DNA of 64,000 nt, taken from assembly GCF_028623165.1 (NCBI RefSeq), contig NZ_CP117768.1, positions 2,480,001 to 2,544,000 of the forward strand, read 5' to 3'. Source of the stretch: Nostoc sp. UHCC 0926 (GTDB lineage: Bacteria > Cyanobacteriota > Cyanobacteriia > Cyanobacteriales > Nostocaceae). Shown piece by piece: positions 20,278 to 29,365 of the stretch. The notes under the pieces are model-generated. The model had not been told where the DNA came from, searched no databases, and worked only from the letters and a program-made list of their open reading frames with translations. The stretch's first letter is position 1, and each line of letters begins with the position of its first letter. The translations under genes were made by a program, and so were the position numbers.

Positions 20278-20754
20278 TCAAGTGGTTGCGTAGTTAAGTA
20301 CTCGTTCCCATTCCCAACGCCATGCAGTCTCTACCAGCAATTCTTTACTGTTAGTGAATATAATGTACTCTTTCCCTCGGTTATTAGCAATATTTACAAC
20401 AGTTTTATTACGCAGATCATAACCCCAAATCTTGGCAGCACTCTCATACCATCTTTGCCCTTGAGATTGCAGTTGGGGTAAACCAAGCCATTCATCACGC
20501 CAATTTTTTGGTTTCCATTGTTCGTTAAGTGCGCGGATTAATACAGCGCTAGGATATTCCATTGGTTTTTCTTGCTGCTGCAACCAAATCCAATAGGCAA
20601 TAACGGCTTTTAAAGCATCTTCGAGTCCAAAACAACATACTTCTAAGATATCCTGCACGTCTTGCCTGCCAAAATCTATACCAATTGCAGATAATGCGTA
20701 TTCGTATTGCTTGAATATCTCGTACTCTATTGAGTCTTCCTCCCAAAACCCCAT
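20278..20754 (-). CDS. Hypothetical partner of the HNH-DnaB helicase
   Basis: A 158-residue acidic, Trp-rich soluble protein with no recognised family. The ATG at 20754 has GGGAGG 10 bases upstream, better than the TTG at 20775. A region LIRALNEQWKPKNWRDEWL resembles the short C-terminal helix-rich segments of plasmid or phage replication proteins, but that is only an impression. It lies 14 bases upstream of the helicase gene on the same strand, so the two are almost certainly co-transcribed and may work together, for example in helicase loading or control (inference). Confidence 0.6.
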   Translation of the reverse strand: MGFWEEDSIEYEIFKQYEYALSAIGIDFGRQDVQDILEVCCFGLEDALKAVIAYWIWLQQQEKPMEYPSAVLIRALNEQWKPKNWRDEWLGLPQLQSQGQRWYESAAKIWGYDLRNKTVVNIANNRGKEYIIFTNSKELLVETAWRWEWERVLNYATT

Positions 20755-21005
20755 ACCTAACCAACCTCCCAACAATTGACCTCATAATTCTTCTGGAGCC
20801 ACCTATTTCTCCATCTAAAGGATAGTGTATACAATGGGTAATGTTTTATCAAAAGAAAGATGCAACTAAACCATTTTTGAGGTTAAATAAACTTAGAAAC
20901 AAACGGTTGGACTTTAACCGCCACCATCTGAGAATAACGTCTTATCAGATCATTGAATATCGATGGTCTGGTCTGATGTATGTGATCACGTTGATAGGAG
21001 GGGAT

Positions 21006-22178
21006 ATGAAATTAATCTCTAGAGAGGAAATAAAGACATTAATAGAGCAGCCAAAAGGAAATTGTGTTTCAATTTATATGCCAACGCACCCAGCGGGGCC
21101 AGAAATGCGACAAGACCCAATTCGCTTTAAAAATTTGGTCAAGGAAGCGGAGACTCGTTTAATTGATGCGGGTTTGGAACAGAAAGAAGCGATCGCATTG
21201 TTGGAAAAATCCCATGAAATTGATACCCAAGAGTTTTGGGAGCAAATGGGAGAGCAAGGGCTAGCGATTTTTATCTCTGAAAATATTTTTCGCTATTATA
21301 CGCTGCCAATTGATTTTCAAGAATTGGTCGTGGTTACAGACCGATTTCACATCAAGCCACTGCTGCCAATTTTAAATGGCAATGGTCGTTTCTATATGCT
21401 GGCTTTGAGCCAAAAATCTGTCAGGTTCTTTGAAGGAACACGCTACAGCGTCAATCAGGTGGAAGTAGAAAATCTCCCTAAAAGTTTAGATGAAGCTCTG
21501 CAAAAAGACGATACTGCCAAAGAGGGTCAGTTCCGCATCGCAACATCAAAAGGGGGAACCACCAATTCTTTTTCACAGCCGGGCGCGTTTCACGGGCAAG
21601 GAAGCCCTGACAGGGATAAGCACCAAGAAGACATCCTACAATTCTTTCAGATCATTGATGGCGCATTGCACGAAAAACTGCGAGAGCAAAAAGCGCCTTT
21701 AGTACTGGCTGGGGTAGAGTATCTCTTGCCCCTGTATAAACAGGCAAATACTTACCAGCATTTGATGGATGAAGCTATCACTGGTAATCCAGAAATTCTC
21801 AGCGCCCAAGAGTTACATAATGAAACTTGGCCGATTGTCGAGGCTGATTTGCAGAAGTCCCAGCAAGGGTTTTTGGAACAATTTCACGAATTGTTTGGTG
21901 GTGATACTGGTAAGGCATCTAACAGCCTCCAAGAAATTGTCTCAGCAGCTTATTACCAACGAGTAGATTCATTACTAGTTGCAGTTGGTCAGCAACAGTG
22001 GGGTTTATTCGATCCAACCTCAGAAACGGTTTATTTGCACCCAGAAAAAGAAACTGGTGATGAGGATTTGTTAGATTTTGTTGCTGTTCATACCTTATTA
22101 AACGGTGGCACGGTTTACGCTGTTCCCCCAGAACAGATTCCATATAGCACACCCGTTGTGGCAATTTACCGATATTGA
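21006..22178 (+). CDS. baeRF-like protein (archaeo-eukaryotic release factor-related)
   Basis: A 390-residue soluble protein. The start MKLISREEIKTLIEQP is chosen because GATAGGAGGGG lies directly before this ATG; the frame is open 55 codons further up without a ribosome site. The layout, with an N-terminal VSIYMPTHPAG region, a middle RFYMLALSQKSVRFFEG segment and a C-terminal VDSLLVAVGQQQWG...VAVHTLLNGGTVYAV release-factor/L7Ae-like part, matches bacterial eRF1-related proteins (baeRF), thought to act in ribosome-associated stress. Function is not proven in cyanobacteria. Monocistronic; divergent from the helicase pair. Confidence 0.55.
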   Translation: MKLISREEIKTLIEQPKGNCVSIYMPTHPAGPEMRQDPIRFKNLVKEAETRLIDAGLEQKEAIALLEKSHEIDTQEFWEQMGEQGLAIFISENIFRYYTLPIDFQELVVVTDRFHIKPLLPILNGNGRFYMLALSQKSVRFFEGTRYSVNQVEVENLPKSLDEALQKDDTAKEGQFRIATSKGGTTNSFSQPGAFHGQGSPDRDKHQEDILQFFQIIDGALHEKLREQKAPLVLAGVEYLLPLYKQANTYQHLMDEAITGNPEILSAQELHNETWPIVEADLQKSQQGFLEQFHELFGGDTGKASNSLQEIVSAAYYQRVDSLLVAVGQQQWGLFDPTSETVYLHPEKETGDEDLLDFVAVHTLLNGGTVYAVPPEQIPYSTPVVAIYRY

Positions 22179-22273
22179 ACATTTTCGCGGTGTTGTATAA
22201 AGTTGAATCTGCTATAGCAGTTTTAAATGAGTTCTCAGAAAATTCACCTTTGGCTAAAGCCGTCCCCATTATG

Positions 22274-22482
22274 AAGCTACGGTGTACACACAAGTTGAAA
22301 AAAGCTCAATTTCCCATTGTTCTCTCGTTCCTATGCTCTGCATAGGAATCGCTGATTAGGGGCTGCTGCCTCAAGTTAGATATTGAGTCAGAGCCTCAAT
22401 GAATGCATTCCCATGCTCTGCATGGGAACGAGGAAAGCCTGATCAAGCTAGGTATTTAGGACTTGTGTGTACATGGTAGCTT
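22274..22482. mobile_element. MITE-like element with terminal inverted repeats
   Basis: About 209 bases bounded by imperfect inverted repeats: 22274-22295 and 22461-22482 match over 22 bases with two mismatches (core TGTACACACAAGT). Inside are two palindromes, CCTATGCTCTGCATAGG and CCCATGCTCTGCATGGG, in inverted flanking contexts. There is no ORF of its own. The right end overlaps the tail of the truncated epimerase frame. Confidence 0.65.
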
Positions 22483-22891
22483 TATAAGGGGGGACTACAG
22501 GGGAGTTACAACAATTTACAATTCTTACGAGCCGTGAAGCGTAAAGCCCCCGCGCTTTAGCTGGGGGATAGAAGCGAATTCCTAATACATTAACACTGCT
22601 GAAGAAAACAACACGCTTGAGTTTTGCTTCTGCCGCAGCTGAAAGAATATGCCAAGTTCCGAGAAGATTGACTGCCATTATTTCATTCGGCACATCTTCA
22701 GAGTGTCCAAGTAGCGCTGCAAGATGAACAACTGCATCGCAGCCTTTAAGTGCCGAACCAATTTCATTTCTATTCAGAATATTATGACCATTTGCAATAT
22801 CAAAGCCAATCACTTCACATCCGTCAGCACATAAAACTTTTTCAACAACCGAACCAATCATTCCTTCGTTGCTAGTAACTAAGACTTTTAT
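22448..22891 (-). pseudogene. Truncated NAD-dependent epimerase/dehydratase (SDR) remnant
   Basis: The frame carries the N-terminal third of an extended SDR epimerase: a VLVTSNEGMIGSVV dinucleotide loop (Gly-rich motif already altered), CDAVVHLAAL, NLLGTWHILSAA and VVFFSSVNVLG. After about residue 108 similarity ends abruptly at a palindrome (22535-22575) and then a MITE-like repeat. The codon before the Rossmann start is ATA, with an in-frame TAA just upstream, so the natural start also seems lost; the first ATG is inside the loop. A full gene would be about 300 residues. Confidence 0.7.
22535..22575. repeat. Hairpin resembling an IS200/IS605-type end
   Basis: The arms CCCCC (22547-22551) and GGGGG (22563-22567) enclose GCGCTTTAGCT, flanked by GAAGC and GAAGCG copies. 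The motif resembles subterminal hairpins of IS200/IS605 elements in cyanobacteria. It marks the point where the epimerase frame degenerates. No transposase is adjacent; the nearest tnpB remnant is at 50165. Confidence 0.4.
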
Positions 22892-23013
22892 AACACTCAG
22901 GATTGTTTATCATTTTTACTAATATGCATACTCAGCATCAAAGACATTTTCAAATTTATTTAACATTTTGAATTTTGAATTGAAGGAAAAATCTAAAATT
23001 GAATTATTCCTAA

Positions 23014-25365
23014 CTAATCAAGTTTTCGGCGTGCAGCTGCTAAAATTAAGCGTTGTTCAGCACGAGCGATCGCCTGATATGTTCGCTCGACTGCTTCCGG
23101 TTCAACAGAGATGGAAGTTATGCCCCATTCCACTAACTTATCAATAATTTCTGGATAGAGGGCTGGTGCTTGACCACAGATTGAACAAGGTATGCCAGCA
23201 CTTTTAGCCATTTGGATCAGTTGAGCGATCGCCCTCATAACTGCCGGATGAAGTTCATTAAATACTTTTGCTAACTGTCCTTGTTCTCGATCCACTCCTA
23301 GCAGTAATTGGGTTAGGTCGTTTGTACCAATAGAAATTCCAGCTGCACCTGCTTTAACATATTCTGGCAGTAAAAACAATACACTTGGCACTTCTGCCAT
23401 CATCCACAATTGAAACTGTGACACCTCAGTTAAAAGAGCTTGTTCAACTTTGCGACGGCAAAAGACAAACTCTTCTACAGTCCGAACAAAAGGCAAGAGT
23501 AGATTGACATTGCTGTAGCCAGCTTGCTGTACACTCGCTAAAGCTTTCAGTTCTAACTCAAATACTGCGGGATTTCGTAAATAGCTGAAGGTGCCACGTT
23601 CACCCAACATCGACTGGGGTGAAGATTGTAAATTATCATTCAATGATGTTAAATCTTGCGGCCAATCTAAAGAACGATAAAAAACTGGTCTTGGTGCAAA
23701 AGCACGGGCAAACTGCATAATCTGCTCAGACCATAGCTCTAACAATTCTGCCTGACGCCCGTCTAAAATCCAACTATTGGGATGTTGCCCGGACAATATA
23801 TTTAGTACCATTAATTCTGAGCGCAACAATCCCACCCCATCCACAGGAAAGCTTTGCACTTGTTTGATTAAAATCGACTGACTCAAGTTAACCAGCAGTT
23901 GGGTAGCAATCATAGGTAGACGAGAAGTAAGAGGAGGATGGGGCGTTTTGGGGTTGGGCTGATTTGGAGAAATAAAATTTTCTCCTCCCAGTCTCCCACT
24001 TTCCATCTCCTCCTTTGAGTTTCCTTTGATCCGATAAACTTCTCCTCTGTCGCCATCGAGCAGCAGTCGTTCGCCAGTTTGGATTAAGCTTGTAGCAGAT
24101 GTTGCGTTCACTACTGCTGCGATACCTAATTCTCTGGCAAGAATTGCAGCGTGGCTGGTTAATCCGCCTTGTTCGGTAATAATACCAGCAACTTGTTGCA
24201 GTAATGGTAGCCAATCAGGTGCGATCGTTGGTATTACTAAAATTACTCCCTCAGGTAGTTGTTCAGGTTTGTGTTGCGGATTAGTAATTACTAGGGCATT
24301 TGCCACAACCCGTCCCCCTGCCGCCCCTAGTCCCCTAATGAAGTGTCCGTGGGGAATTACAGATTGGGGAGAACTAACTTGTGTTATGTAGAGCTTGCCA
24401 GATGTAGTTTGTTGAGCAATAGTCCATTTGATCGTAAAAGTTTTACCTACTTCACTTACTAGTTGAGTTCCCAGAGCAATTATTTGTTGTAAGTATTCTT
24501 CTTCTAAAGCGTACTGTTTTTGTTGGGCTGACTGAATTACGTAGCTACTTAGACAAGTGTGATCTGGCGTTAACATTGAGTTCGGCACGGGTTGCGAAAA
24601 AGCTTCAGGGGCTGGATCATCAACACCATAAGCCAGCATTTTATTGCCCAGATGTTGCTCAAGCACAACCCCAGTTGCCTGTTGAATGTAGTAAACATCT
24701 GGCTGGACTTCGCCAAGAGCGATCGCAACTCCTAATCCCCAAGTAGCTTCAATCTCCCACCCAGAGGAGTTGGCTCTGAGCAAGCCACTGGCGATCGCAT
24801 TCTCAACTGGTTGAACCAAAACTGCTAAACTGATTTGTTGCAGGTTAATTCCTGAATGCTGCCAATATAGTAGACTTCTGGCACGAAATATCTGGCTCCA
24901 GGTACGCTTTAATGCAAAAGCGATCGCTTCGGGTTCGCACTGGCAAAACACCGACTCCAGCAAACCAGATATATTCTTTAGACCTGGGATAGCAGTCGAT
25001 ACTGCCAAGGTAGGTCGAAGAATCAAACAGCCAGTTTGCCATTCTCTAGCTGCTTGGAAAATTGTACTCACCCACTGCTGTGGCACAGTCGCAGTGAGAA
25101 TCTCTTGGCGCAAGCGACCAGCCACCTGCTGAAGTTGACGCCAATTAGTGACATCCAGGTGTAACGAAGAATGGGGTAAGTCAGCCACTAATGACTCTGA
25201 ACTATTGAGATTTTCGAGAAATTGTCGCAGAAATTCTGCCGAAACGACAAAACCAGGGACCACCGGATAGCCACGCTGGATAATTTTGCTCAAGTAAAAC
25301 GCTTTGTCACCTACTTTGGCGCGGTCTTGTAGTTTAATTTGGTCTAACCAGTAGAGTTTGTCCAC
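23014..25365 (-). CDS. PEP-synthase-like (PEP-utilising enzyme family) protein
   Basis: A 783-residue protein laid out like phosphoenolpyruvate synthase: N-terminal nucleotide-binding domain (~5-330), swivelling His domain (~355-435) with GGLTSHAAILARELGIA containing the phospho-His, and a C-terminal PEP/pyruvate barrel (~480-780) with GVGLLRSELM, MAEVPSVLFLLPEY, GISIGTNDLTQL and the catalytic-Cys motif CSICGQAPA. The last two domains keep their catalytic residues. The N-terminal domain is diverged: the usual VRSSATAEDL stretch reads LRPTLAVSTAIPG. It may use a different donor or be regulatory. Monocistronic. Confidence 0.65.
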   Translation of the reverse strand: MDKLYWLDQIKLQDRAKVGDKAFYLSKIIQRGYPVVPGFVVSAEFLRQFLENLNSSESLVADLPHSSLHLDVTNWRQLQQVAGRLRQEILTATVPQQWVSTIFQAAREWQTGCLILRPTLAVSTAIPGLKNISGLLESVFCQCEPEAIAFALKRTWSQIFRARSLLYWQHSGINLQQISLAVLVQPVENAIASGLLRANSSGWEIEATWGLGVAIALGEVQPDVYYIQQATGVVLEQHLGNKMLAYGVDDPAPEAFSQPVPNSMLTPDHTCLSSYVIQSAQQKQYALEEEYLQQIIALGTQLVSEVGKTFTIKWTIAQQTTSGKLYITQVSSPQSVIPHGHFIRGLGAAGGRVVANALVITNPQHKPEQLPEGVILVIPTIAPDWLPLLQQVAGIITEQGGLTSHAAILARELGIAAVVNATSATSLIQTGERLLLDGDRGEVYRIKGNSKEEMESGRLGGENFISPNQPNPKTPHPPLTSRLPMIATQLLVNLSQSILIKQVQSFPVDGVGLLRSELMVLNILSGQHPNSWILDGRQAELLELWSEQIMQFARAFAPRPVFYRSLDWPQDLTSLNDNLQSSPQSMLGERGTFSYLRNPAVFELELKALASVQQAGYSNVNLLLPFVRTVEEFVFCRRKVEQALLTEVSQFQLWMMAEVPSVLFLLPEYVKAGAAGISIGTNDLTQLLLGVDREQGQLAKVFNELHPAVMRAIAQLIQMAKSAGIPCSICGQAPALYPEIIDKLVEWGITSISVEPEAVERTYQAIARAEQRLILAAARRKLD

Positions 25366-26303
25366 TCAATTTGTTAGTGTCAGTTGTCTATTTGTAATCA
25401 CAGCCATTCTCTCCTGGTACATTATCAGCCGTAAATCCATTGACTACCTACTAGCAAGAGTTTCCAGCATTTACGTATAATTTGCCGACCTTATTAGTGG
25501 TTAATTGCTAGTTACACAATGTATTATCTAGGACTTACGCAAAAAACCTCTCAAACTCTCATTCCTCCGTGTCGCGCCAGTTGCTTCTCCTAAGGGAGAC
25601 GCGCAAGGGACAAGTCTCTTAACCGCAAGGGCGCACTGGCTTCTCTGTGTCTGGAGTGGTAGCCTGCGGCAAGCCGCTTTGCGTCTACGTTCTTCCATGA
25701 CCCGTGCGTAAGTCCTGTTATCGTAATTCAAATTTTTTCCTTCATTTCGCCTCTCTTCCCTGAAACCGGGGGTTTAGTTGTTTGATCGAGTTATAGATGG
25801 CGGTATCTAATTATTGAGTGTATGAGTTAAATCTAGCAATTTGAGGTAGAATTTTATAGTTCAGTTATTTTCAATAGTTAAAAACCTATTTAATAAACTG
25901 ATAAATTCATGTCGTCTGCCCAGATTATGATCACTGTCATAATTTAATAATGCAAACCTTCATTTATGATTGGCAAAAATAATATCTTATTGTTAAATAA
26001 TTTTAACAATGGAAGATATTAATTTGCACCTAAAAAATTATTCCCAAATTGATAGAATTCAAATATTATATAGGCTATTAAATTACACCCATTTAATTAG
26101 ACCCCATCAATAAAAGATTAAAGTATTTTTGCACTATTTCTGTAAAAATATTACTAATTAACCTAGTACAGTTTGGGGGAAGTCTGCCTACCTTTAACAA
26201 GGGATTTTGCTGCAAGTCTTGTTAATTGAGATGGTAGCTGAATTTTCGCCGTGCTGTACTAATATTTATTATATAAATAAAATTCTCTATACCAGACTAA
26301 GCA
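25366..26303. other. Intergenic region of about 940 bases with repeat at 25530-25720
   Basis: The left part holds a dispersed repeat (25530-25720). It is related to the one at 28740-29000: both contain GGGAGACGCGCAAGGGACAAGTC and a GGGCGCACTG motif. The outer ends carry inverted GGACTTACGCA and TGCGTAAGTCC, so the copy is palindromic. The right part (25740-26300) is AT-rich with no gene. Confidence 0.55.
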
Positions 26304-26762
26304 TTGCCAAACACTTACTACCTTGCAACTAATGATTGGCTAAATATCAGTCTCAGGCTATGCATTGCATTAATTATTGGAGCAATTATCGGCTTAGAAC
26401 GCCAAACTAAGCGCAAACCAGCTGGTTTAAGAACTCATATGCTCGTGAGTTTAGGTTCAGCCATATTTACTCTCATAATTATCCAAACAGGTGGATCACA
26501 GTCCAGTCCTGATGCACTCAGCCGCGTGATTCAAGGGATTGCAGCCGGTGTAGGATTTCTTGGTGCAGGAGAAATTGTCCGCCAATCTTCCCAAAAATCA
26601 CAGCAACCTGAAATTCACGGACTCACCTCAGCAGCGGCTATTTGGGTTTCGGCTGCTTTGGGAATTGCTGCTGGCTGTGGTTTGTGGCAGTTAGGATTAA
26701 TTGGTGCTTTGCTGACTTTTCTGGTTCTCAAAGTTTTTAAGAGCTTAGAAAAACATCCATAG
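26304..26762 (+). CDS. MgtC/SapB family membrane protein
   Basis: A 152-residue protein with four or five helices and the MgtC/SapB signature GAIIGLERQTKRKPAGLRTHMLVSLGSA (near residues 27-54), followed by IQGIAAGVGFLGAGEIVR and HGLTSAAAIWVSAALGIAAG. MgtC-like proteins act in Mg2+ homeostasis or modulate membrane ATPases; the role here is unknown. The frame has a TTG start at 26304, with an in-frame TAA two codons upstream and no ATG before helix 1, so TTG is the only start that keeps the full family length. Confidence 0.85.
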   Translation: MPNTYYLATNDWLNISLRLCIALIIGAIIGLERQTKRKPAGLRTHMLVSLGSAIFTLIIIQTGGSQSSPDALSRVIQGIAAGVGFLGAGEIVRQSSQKSQQPEIHGLTSAAAIWVSAALGIAAGCGLWQLGLIGALLTFLVLKVFKSLEKHP

Positions 26763-26805
26763 TCTATCAATTTTGGATAATGGAATAATGGAATTTGGTG
26801 AAGTA

Positions 26806-26985
26806 GCGTGGTCTTCTCCCTACAGCCCCTCTCCCAAAGAAGACGCTCTTGCGTTCGGGCATCCTACAGCAGGCGCTAGCCTCTGGCAATGTGAGAAGGG
26901 GAGCCACTGCGGTCTTCTCCCAAAGGGAGAGGCTAGCGCCAAGGGGTTTCCCCAAGTAGAGCAAGTGGCGTGAGACGATGCCGCA
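26806..26985 (+). repeat. Dispersed repeat copy
   Basis: Related in reverse orientation to 16460-16690 and in part to 49082-49220. Shared blocks are TCTTCTCCCTACAGCCC, CTTGCGTTCGGGCATCCTAC and CAATGTGAGAAGGGGAG. It begins 44 bases after the MgtC stop. It contains translatable but meaningless frames. Confidence 0.6.
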
Positions 26986-27010
26986 CATAGCTCATGTCTT
27001 TTGTGCCATG

Positions 27011-28129
27011 TTATGCCCGTGAAAACTTTTTGCGTAGCTGTCCCAATGGAAACTCTATAAACTGGTGAATCACATAGGCTAATCCAAAAGAAATTAATAG
27101 AGAAATTCCTCCTTGAAGAACTTTATGCAATTGGGGTAAATACATCTCAACAGCTAAGATCACAGTGTCATGTACAAGGTACAGTGAGTAAGATAGTACA
27201 CCAATAAAGCGTATCCACTTTAAATTTAGGACTGCGAATAATCCCCAATTTGGAAAGCGAATAGCAGTAATAAAAATCGGGTATAACCCAATTCCCTGTA
27301 TGGTAAAACCAAAGGTTTGTTTAAAATCAGGTGAGCGATATATAAATGAGAAAAGAATCAACATTATTCCTGTCGGCAGGAAGAAATACTTCCAGACTTT
27401 ATTAGAATAGTGCTGTGTATCCAACATCGGATTACCATTTACTGCCAATGCACAGCCGAATAAAATACTATCTAGCCGCGTATCTGTTCCATAATATGCA
27501 CGGTCAAAAGATGCTCCAAAACCATAAGTTAGAACACACCGCCAGAGTAAGACAGCTAAACATAATACCCAAAAAATTAGCATTTGTCTGCGTGAACTCA
27601 CATGCAGTTGACGTAGAGTTACATAAAGCAGTGGAAAAAGTAAATAGAAGTGCTCTTCGACAGCCAGAGACCAACATACCCAACTACCGACAGTAACATT
27701 ATTCTCGCTAACCAAAACGCGATAATAGTTGCCATAGTGCAGACACTGAGCCAAGAAGGGCGGTAAGTCAATTTGTCCCTTAAGTAATCCTAAGACAGTT
27801 AAGCCAGCTCCTAATCCCAGCACGAGATAAAATGGCGGCCAAATACGCAGGATTCGTCTTAGATAGAAGAGCTTAAAATCAAAAGTCTGATAGCGATCGT
27901 ATTCTTGCCTAAGAAGAGTTGTTATTAAGTAGCCACTAAGAAAGAAAAATACTGTTACACCGAAGCCTGCTGGAGCAAGCTTTTTAAGTCCTGCATGGAA
28001 TACAAAGACAATTAGGAAAGCAATAGTTCTTATTCCATCGAGGGATGGTATGTACAATCTGGAATGTGAATTTGCACCAGCCGAAACGTCTGGATTAGTT
28101 ATAGGTGAAGCTGAAGAAGATTTTTCCAA
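27011..28129 (-). CDS. Acyltransferase 3 family membrane protein (OafA/YrhL type)
   Basis: A 372-residue protein with about ten helices and the acyltransferase-3 features YIPSLDGIRTIAFLIVFVFHAG (with the active-site His near residue 45), FFFLSGYLITTLLRQEYDR, RRILRIWPPFYLVL and SWSLAVEEHFYLLFPL. Such enzymes acetylate or succinylate surface sugars. The start is TTG at 28129: AAGGAG lies about 8 bases upstream and an in-frame TAA excludes a longer protein. No sugar genes are adjacent, so the substrate is unknown. Confidence 0.85.
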   Translation of the reverse strand: MEKSSSASPITNPDVSAGANSHSRLYIPSLDGIRTIAFLIVFVFHAGLKKLAPAGFGVTVFFFLSGYLITTLLRQEYDRYQTFDFKLFYLRRILRIWPPFYLVLGLGAGLTVLGLLKGQIDLPPFLAQCLHYGNYYRVLVSENNVTVGSWVCWSLAVEEHFYLLFPLLYVTLRQLHVSSRRQMLIFWVLCLAVLLWRCVLTYGFGASFDRAYYGTDTRLDSILFGCALAVNGNPMLDTQHYSNKVWKYFFLPTGIMLILFSFIYRSPDFKQTFGFTIQGIGLYPIFITAIRFPNWGLFAVLNLKWIRFIGVLSYSLYLVHDTVILAVEMYLPQLHKVLQGGISLLISFGLAYVIHQFIEFPLGQLRKKFSRA

Positions 28130-29365
28130 GAATTTTTACTCCTTGAAGGTGCGACACAACAGGCTTAAAAGCTGATGAGATAAAGAATCCAGTAACTTAT
28201 CGTATCTACCGCATTTTTATAGACATATTAGACTTCTTGTATAAATGCCAAAACACAGGCTGAAAGCATTGCAATTACGTGGCAGAATCTGACTTATGCA
28301 AGAGGTCTATTGTGTTGTTTTTTGACAATTATTACTATACACCAATACCCCAGACAAAATTTAGCTATTACAAACATTGAGTACGAGTATATGTACTTAA
28401 AATTTTGCCCCCTATAGGTTGATCGGTCAAAACCTGAATTTTGATAAAACAGCTATAACTCAATCTTGGTAGGCGGTTCATGCTTTTATTATCTATGTTC
28501 TAGTTAGGTTAGAGAAAATATTAAAATTTTTCAACTAAGCTACTGAATATGGGATATGAGGCACTGAACAAGGGAATAACAAGGATTACAGCCTCTAACC
28601 CAGATTTCTAAAGACGATTTCACCTAGATTGAGGCAAAACGAGCCATTCAACACTCTGTCCAAGTCTTCTATCAGTCAAAAACGCCCAAAATATAGACTA
28701 TAGCGGTTCTCGTTTGGATGCATTACAGCCTGACCTCACTTCCATTCCTCTCTCGTAAAAGGAGGAGCCACTGCGTTGGGGAGCCAGCGCTCTGGAGAGG
28801 GGGTTTCCACGCCACTTGACGGCAGTTGCTTCTCAAGACGGGAGACGCGCAAGGGACAAGTCGGGAAACCGCTTGGGCGCACTGCCTGCTTTATGCCTCT
28901 TAACCCGTCCACCGCAGTGGCTCCTCATGAGCGACTGGCGTCCGGCGAGCCACTCTTGTTGCACGTGGCGTCAGAGGCTTTGAGGCTTACTCCTCAACGC
29001 TACAAGGGTTGGGGCTGTTCTTGTTAGGTCTGTATTTCATGCAATTGAGAACTGCTATAGATAAAGGTTATGAGGCTTGCGAACGCCTAATACCAATTCG
29101 CTATGAAGATGCACTTAATTTTTATTAAACGAACCGCCAAGTACGCCAAATACGCCAAGGAAGAAGGAATAATCATTAAGTGCAAGTTTAGGGGGAATTG
29201 GTATAACTTGTGAGAAATGCGAGCTAAGTACGGATTTTTTGTATTAAGCTGAAGTGCAACTATGAGTCATCTTCTATCTGTAGTTATTAGATTTTAGAAT
29301 ATTAAATAATTTGACGTTGCTGAGTAAAAATATGAATTTGTCTAGCAGGTTTTCAACCAGAATTA
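28130..29365. other. Intergenic region of 1.24 kb, repeat-rich
   Basis: No gene is supported. 28130-28740 is AT-rich and includes one TGCAAGAGGTCTA motif, also found at the 35648-35746 palindrome. 28740-29000 is a GC-rich dispersed repeat related to 25530-25720. 29000-29365 is AT-rich and would contain nothing but the recF 3' flank. Confidence 0.5.

Noticed and set aside
25528..25731. 67-residue minus-strand frame
   Set aside because: Lies entirely in a palindromic dispersed repeat.
28776..29027. 83-residue plus-strand frame
   Set aside because: Falls in a repeat related to 25530-25720; no family features.
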